Source: Theobroma cacao (lineage: Eukaryota; Streptophyta; Magnoliopsida; Malvales; Malvaceae). From it: a stretch of 64,000 nucleotides of DNA. A program made the position numbers and the translations under genes. This document shows, in pieces, positions 59,021 to 64,000 of this stretch. The number at the start of each line of letters is the position of its first letter. Position 1 is the first letter of the stretch. The notes below the pieces were generated by a model. The model saw nothing but the letters and a program-made list of their open reading frames with translations, ran no database searches and was not told where the DNA came from. The stretch is taken from positions 10,500,447 to 10,564,446 of the forward strand of contig NC_030857.1 of assembly GCF_000208745.1 (NCBI RefSeq), given 5' to 3'.

Positions 59021-59103
59021 AAAACTGTCAAGCACGAAAAAGACACAAATAATGGACTATTTTTTGAACAAATTCATTTGAACGACTCCCAAGGACATCT
59101 AGA

Positions 59104-59113
59104 CTATAAATAC
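59104..59113 (+). promoter_or_regulatory. LTR TATA box
   Basis: CTATAAATAC, about 85 bp after the motif cluster. Confidence 0.5.
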
Positions 59114-59560
59114 AAGTTTCCAACTTGATTTAACATATGAGAAGGCATTGAAAAATATTTTTTTGAGTAAAAAAAGAATCATCCTCAAAATCATCATATT
59201 CTCTCTCACTTTTATAACCTCTCATTATATCAATCATTCCTTAGTGGTATTCTTTATAAATATCTTGTACTCATTGCAACTATCAACCTTCAAGTGGCAT
59301 TAGAGCTTTCATGTCTTCACTCTCATATTGCATTGAATGCTTCTACCTTAACTTTCAAAAGGTATTGTTGTTTGGGTATACCTTAACCATAGAAAAGGTA
59401 GAGGAGTTATGTCTTAGATTTGAACAGACTAGTGTAAAGGTTGTGCTCCATCCTTAAAAAGGCATTTGATATAGTGGATTACAAACTACTTAGTGAATCA
59501 AGGGAAAGAATGTAAGCAAAGAGCCCAAACTTCAATTAAACAATTGTCTTCCTTCTAACT

Positions 59561-60830
59561 ATACTTTTTATTTTCAAAAACAAATTTCTTTAAAAAAGTT
59601 TTTTTATCTGTGAAAGTTCTTAAAGAAAAGAGTTTTTAAAAAGCAAAGCTTCTTGAGTTTTAAGCTTAAAAAATTTTTAATATTCAATTCACGGGGACAC
59701 ATGCATGCAAATGAAAGCCAAATATGGAAATATTTCTCATACACATGAAGAAGACACTAGGTTGGAAGAGCTTTTAACATGGAGGGAACGTGCGTTAAAT
59801 GATAAGGCATTGTGGAATGTCATGAGTCTAGAGGAAATAAGTCCAGAAGCCTACGTAAATCTAAAGCCTCGTTGCATGAAGTGAATATGGTGGATTCAGG
59901 TTCTCCATGTTAGGATGGCAGGCCAATGGACCTAATAGGTAGATCGAGAAGCGCAAAATGTGTTACGGCAATTGAGAGAGACAAAATGGCTGAAGTTTTT
60001 GGGCTGTTTCAAATGAAAGAGAGAACGGGCCTTGGTGAGGCGAGACGCTCGACCGATGGCTTGGCTATACAGGGCCGAGTAATTGAACGATTGAACAAAG
60101 GCACCAATTCCGAAAATGAGAGAGAATTGGGTGACCAGTTGGGTGAGGATGGTGAGAGGATTGGCGATGCTGTCAAAAAAAGAATAGTCATGTCCCAAGA
60201 ATGTGCAATTTTTAGAGGGCAAGCGAAATGAGGGGGGTTAACCGAGCAAGAAGTAGAAGAAGAAAGAAAGGTAGATGTCGATAGACCTAATGAGAAGTTT
60301 GAAGCGGAAGGAGTACGCAGAAATAGAGAAGAGACTAAGTGGCAGTAAAGGGAGAAATAAGAAGATGGTGAAGAAGGGAGGGAGAGAGGCAGAAAACCAA
60401 AGAAAAATAAAGAGGAGTCCATTGTTAACTGATGGGGACATTCAAAACAGAAATCGGGTTCTTTGATTGAAAGCTGTTGAAACTTGGATGGCGGATAAGA
60501 AACTTGGTTTAATCAATTTATAAGATGATGAAGAAGGGCTTATAGAGTAGTTTGTCAGAGCCGAAGGTTGTGGTGAGCAATAAACAAGTTTGGGTGATGG
60601 CATAATATCTGTGAACACTACAGTAAGTCTAATATTACTGTAAGGTTAATTAATAAAATTTTTAAAAAATAAAACTTGGTTAACAGGTAAACAATATATA
60701 TCATTTTTAAATTTATCCATTTTAAGATAATAACGTAAATAGTTTTTAAATTTGTTTAATTTATTTTAAAAGTTATTTAACTTTTAATTTTATTTTATTT
60801 TTTACTTTAAACTATAAGAATATTATTCTT
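59561..60830. other. Unassigned DNA with a 101-codon ORF
   Basis: 59926-60231 (plus) is open for 101 codons, hydrophilic and charged (for example NSENERELGDQLGEDGERIGD), with better base balance than its surroundings. No known domain. Overlapping antisense ORFs are also open, which weakens the case. It could be a gag-like remnant after the LTR. Purine-rich 60240-60420. Confidence 0.3.
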
Positions 60831-63770
60831 TTTAATATTAAAATTATATTTAATTAATTAATTTAATAAAAATTATTATTATCACTTGTTACATTAACTC
60901 TCACACTATTTACGTTAAGATTTTAAATTTACTTATCTCACTTTTATAAGATTTTATGTTAATTTTTACAATTTTACGTCAAGCTTTTTCAATAGTAACT
61001 TTTAACTATAATTATCGTTATCTTTATTATTTTTTAATTTAAAATAAAAATTTAAATATTGTTATATACTTTTAGTCCGATAATATAAATATAAATATTT
61101 TTTTCATTTAAATTAGATTTTTTTACTTAATTAACTTATAACGTTAACTCTAAAATATTTACGTTAAGATTTAAAATTTAGTTATTTCACCTTTTTAAGT
61201 TTTTACGTCAATTGTTATAGTTTTACGTAAAAGCTTATCTATGTCAATTTAGAACTATAATTATTTTTATTATTATTATTATTCTTTATTTAAAAAATAA
61301 AATTTATATATCGTTAAACACTTTTAGTTTGAGAATACAAATTTAAATATTTATTTTTCACTAAAATTAGATTTTTTTTACCTAATTGACTTGTTACGTT
61401 AACTTTTACACATTTACGTTAAGATTTAAAATTTAGTTATTCTACCTTTATAAGTTTTTAAGTCAATTGTTACAGTTTTACGTAAAGGCTTATCTATATC
61501 AATTTTGAACTATAATTATTTTGATCCTTATTATTTTTTATTTAAAAATTAAAATTTGTATATCGTTAAACACTTTTAGTCTGAGAATATAAATTTAAAT
61601 ATTTATTTTTCATTAAAATTATATTTTTTTACTTAATTGACTTATTACGTTAATTTTTACGCATTTACATTAAGATTTAAAACTTAATTATTCTACTTTT
61701 ATAAGTTTTTACGTCAATTCTTACAATTTTACGTCAAGACTTTTCTATGTCAATTTTAAACTATAATTATTTTTATCCTATTATTCTTTATTTAAAAATT
61801 AAAATTTGTATATCGTTAAATACTTTTATTCTGAGAATATAAATTTAAATGTTTGTTTTTCACTAAAATTAGATTTTTTTATTTAATTGACTTGTTATGT
61901 TAACTCTCACACATTTATGTTAAGATTTAAAATTTAGTTACTCAATCTTTATAAGTTTTTACGTTAATTGTTACAGTTTTACAGCAAAGCTTATATTTGT
62001 CAATTTTAAACTATAATTATTTTTATTTAAGAATTAAAATTTGTATATCGTTAAACACATTTAGTCCGAGAATATAAATTTAAATATTTATTTTTCACTA
62101 AAATTATATTTTTTTTTCTCTATTGACTTGTTACGTTAACTCTCACACGTTTACGTTAAGATTTAAAACTTAGTTATTCCACCTTTATAAGTTTTTACTT
62201 CAATTCTGACAGTTTTACGTTAAGACTTATCTATGTCAATTTTGAACTATAATTATTTTTATCCTTATTATTTTTATTTAAAAATTAAAATTTATATATC
62301 ATTAAATACCTTTATTCTCAAAATATAAATTTAAATATTTATTTTTCGATAAAATTAGATTTTTTTACTTAATTGACTTGTTATGTTAACTCTCACATAT
62401 TTATGTTAAGATTTAAAATTTAATTATTCCACTTTTGTAATTTTTTACGTTAATCCTTACAGTTTTATGTCAAGATTCTTTTATGTCCATTTTGAGTTAT
62501 AATTATTTTTATCCTTATTATTCTTTATTTAAAAATAAAAATTTGAATATCATTACATACTTTTAGCCCGATAATATAAATATAAATGTTTGTTTCATTA
62601 AAATTAAATTTTTTTACTTAATTAACTTATTACGTTAAATTTCAAATATTTACGTTAAGATTTAAAATTTAGTTATTCCACCTTTATAAGTTTTTACGTC
62701 AATTTTTATAGTTTTATGTTAAGGCATATGTCAATTTTGAACTATAATTTTTTTCATTATTATTCTTTATTTAAAAATTAAAATTTGTATATTGTTAACC
62801 ACTTTTAGCCCGAAAATATAAATTTATATATTTGTTTTTCACTAAAATTAGATTTTTACTTAATTGACTTGTTACGTTAACTCGCACACATTTATGTTAG
62901 AATTTAAAATTTAGTTATTTTATCTTTATAAGTTTTTACCAATTTAATGTCAACTTAAAAATTAAAATTTGTATATCGTTAAACACTTGTAATTCGAGAA
63001 TACAAATTTAAATATTTATTTTTCACTAAAATTAGATTTTTTTTACTTAATTGAGTTTTTACGTTAATTTTCACACGTTTACATTAAGATTTAAAATTTA
63101 GTTATTTCACCTTTATAAGGTTTTATGTCAATTCTTACAGTTTAACGTCAAAACTTTTCTATGTCAATTTTGAACTATAATTATTTTTATCCTTATTATT
63201 CTTTATTTAAAAATTAAAATTTATATATTGTTAAACACTATTAATCCAAGAATGTAAATTTAAATATTTGTTTTTCACTAAAATTAGATTTTTTTTACTT
63301 AATTGATTTATTACGTTAACTCTCACACATTTACGTTAAGATTTAAAATTTAGTTATTCAACTTTTATAAGTTATTACGTCAATTGTTACAGTTTTACGT
63401 CAATGCTTGTCTATGTTAATTTTGAACTATAATAATAATAATAATAATTATAATAATAATAATTATTATTATTATTATTTATTTATTTAAAAATTAAATT
63501 TGTATATCGTTAAAAACTTTTAGTACAAGAATATAAATTTAAATATTTATTTTTTATTAAAATTAAAATTTTTTTCTTAATCGACTTATTATGTTAACTC
63601 TTATACATTTACATTAAGATTTTAAATTTAATCATTCTACCTTTACGAGTTTTTATATCAATTCTTATTGCTTTACATTAGTATCTTTAATCATAACTTT
63701 TAAAAACTTTACGTATAGGTTTTTTAGTGACAACTTTAAATTATATGTGTTTTTATTTTTATTATTATAC
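60831..63770. repeat. Satellite array, about twelve monomers of about 250 bp
   Basis: The landmark (T)TTACGTTAAGATTTAAAATTT recurs at 60912, 61161, 61416, 61667, 61917, 62153, 62403, 62652, 62894, 63081, 63333 and 63611, giving spacings of 249, 255, 251, 250, 236, 250, 249, 242, 187, 252 and 278. Each monomer also has TTTTTACGTCAATT, TTTGAACTATAATTATTTTT and CACTAAAATTAGATTTTTT. The array is very AT-rich. One monomer is shortened (62894-63081) and one is expanded by an (AAT)n/(ATT)n tract at about 63431-63480. Edge monomers are decayed. Non-coding. Confidence 0.93.
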
Positions 63771-64000
63771 ATTTTTAATTTTGACTTTTTGATTGATTAT
63801 AGTGATAATTTTATTTATAATTTGAAATTTCAGCCATTGAACAAAAGCAATGTAAATAAATGGTTTCTATTAATAAGGTATAAAAAAAGTCCATCAAAGA
63901 AAGGATTTTTGGTTTAGCGGTTGAATTTGTTTACCAGTTTCTTTATGGGTTTTAAATCAATGGCTATAATTTAATTTCATAGATCAGATGGTCTTTATTA
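63771..64000. other. Flank of the satellite array
   Basis: No repeat monomer and no recognisable gene to the window end. Confidence 0.4.

Larger units (their letters stand above)
58640..59560 (+). mobile_element. LTR with U3 motif cluster and TATA box
   Basis: The GTATCGATAC cluster (58650-59020) is followed by CTATAAATACAAG (TATA at about 59105), then a C/T-rich R/U5-like region and 'tgtaaaggttgtgctccatcctt' text near 59430. This is an LTR-like order of U3, TATA, R and U5. Ends were not fixed. No primer site is seen. Confidence 0.5.

Noticed and set aside
60009..60441. Minus ORFs with Ser/Phe/Leu repeats
   Set aside because: Antisense of the purine-rich region; low complexity.
60831..63770. 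CRISPR-like or telomeric array
   Set aside because: The 250-bp units have no short repeat/spacer structure and no TTTAGGG telomere motif; it is a satellite.
1..64000. tRNA and rRNA genes
   Set aside because: No tRNA B-box/cloverleaf pattern or rRNA block was found by eye; the tRNA-like words seen are retroelement primer-binding sites.

Overview
The window looks like nuclear DNA of a flowering plant, most likely a woody eudicot. It is very AT-rich and almost entirely layered transposable-element debris: Copia, Ty3/gypsy (Athila/Tat/Ogre and Del/Tekay-like), LINE, TRIM, MITE, foldback and CACTA. It contains a degenerate plastid ndhG fragment and one intact intronless plant gene, a VTL-type vacuolar iron transporter homolog. 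The style of the LTRs and of the VTL gene would fit Malvales (cacao/cotton relatives), but I cannot prove the species from this sequence. There are no bacterial-style operons, rRNA, tRNA or CRISPR arrays. The window holds one 212-base assembly gap (7994-8205) and one stray N (39925).

Layout. 1-9.6 kb: gypsy LTR ends, a Copia LTR and integrase remnant, two LINE RNase H scraps, Ogre-type LTR repeats on both sides of the gap, and two GC-rich hairpins at 4.8 kb. 9.6-14.8 kb: the ndhG fragment (NUPT), a minus-strand Copia LTR, and a tandem TRIM array with four 111-bp LTRs and three internal domains. 16.1-19.2 kb: a MITE-like element split by a 5'-truncated LINE with a perfect 21-bp target-site duplication. 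19.6-22.6 kb: a probable gypsy solo LTR. 23.9-25.2 kb: nested MITE-like elements. 25-29 kb: mostly unassigned low-copy-looking DNA. 29.1-31.5 kb: a LINE 3' end split by a 1689-bp Copia solo LTR. 32.6-36.8 kb: a LINE RRM-domain fragment, an inverted Copia LTR, and an 864-bp foldback element whose arms are built from 35-bp repeats. 37.9-39.1 kb: the VTL gene. 40.6-45.7 kb: a CACTA end, then minus-strand Copia gag, primer-binding site and LTR, then further LTRs. 46-47.1 kb: a broken gene resembling the 'putative plant transposon protein' (Transposase_32) family. 49.4-53.4 kb: Athila/Tat protease and LTR pieces. 53.7-57.3 kb: a Del/Tekay-like LTR. 57.7-58.4 kb: a mitochondrial HSP70 pseudogene. 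58.6-59.6 kb: an LTR carrying many decayed GTATCGATAC motifs. 60.8-63.8 kb: a satellite array of about twelve 250-bp monomers.

The VTL gene is the only unit likely to make a working protein. The rest records insertion, solo-LTR formation, tandem recombination and cytosine decay. No undescribed coding system is evident. The most unusual structures are the TRIM array with an inverted cap, the foldback element, the internal-LTR-internal Copia arrangement, and two LTR families that each carry dense clusters of short CG-centred palindromes.
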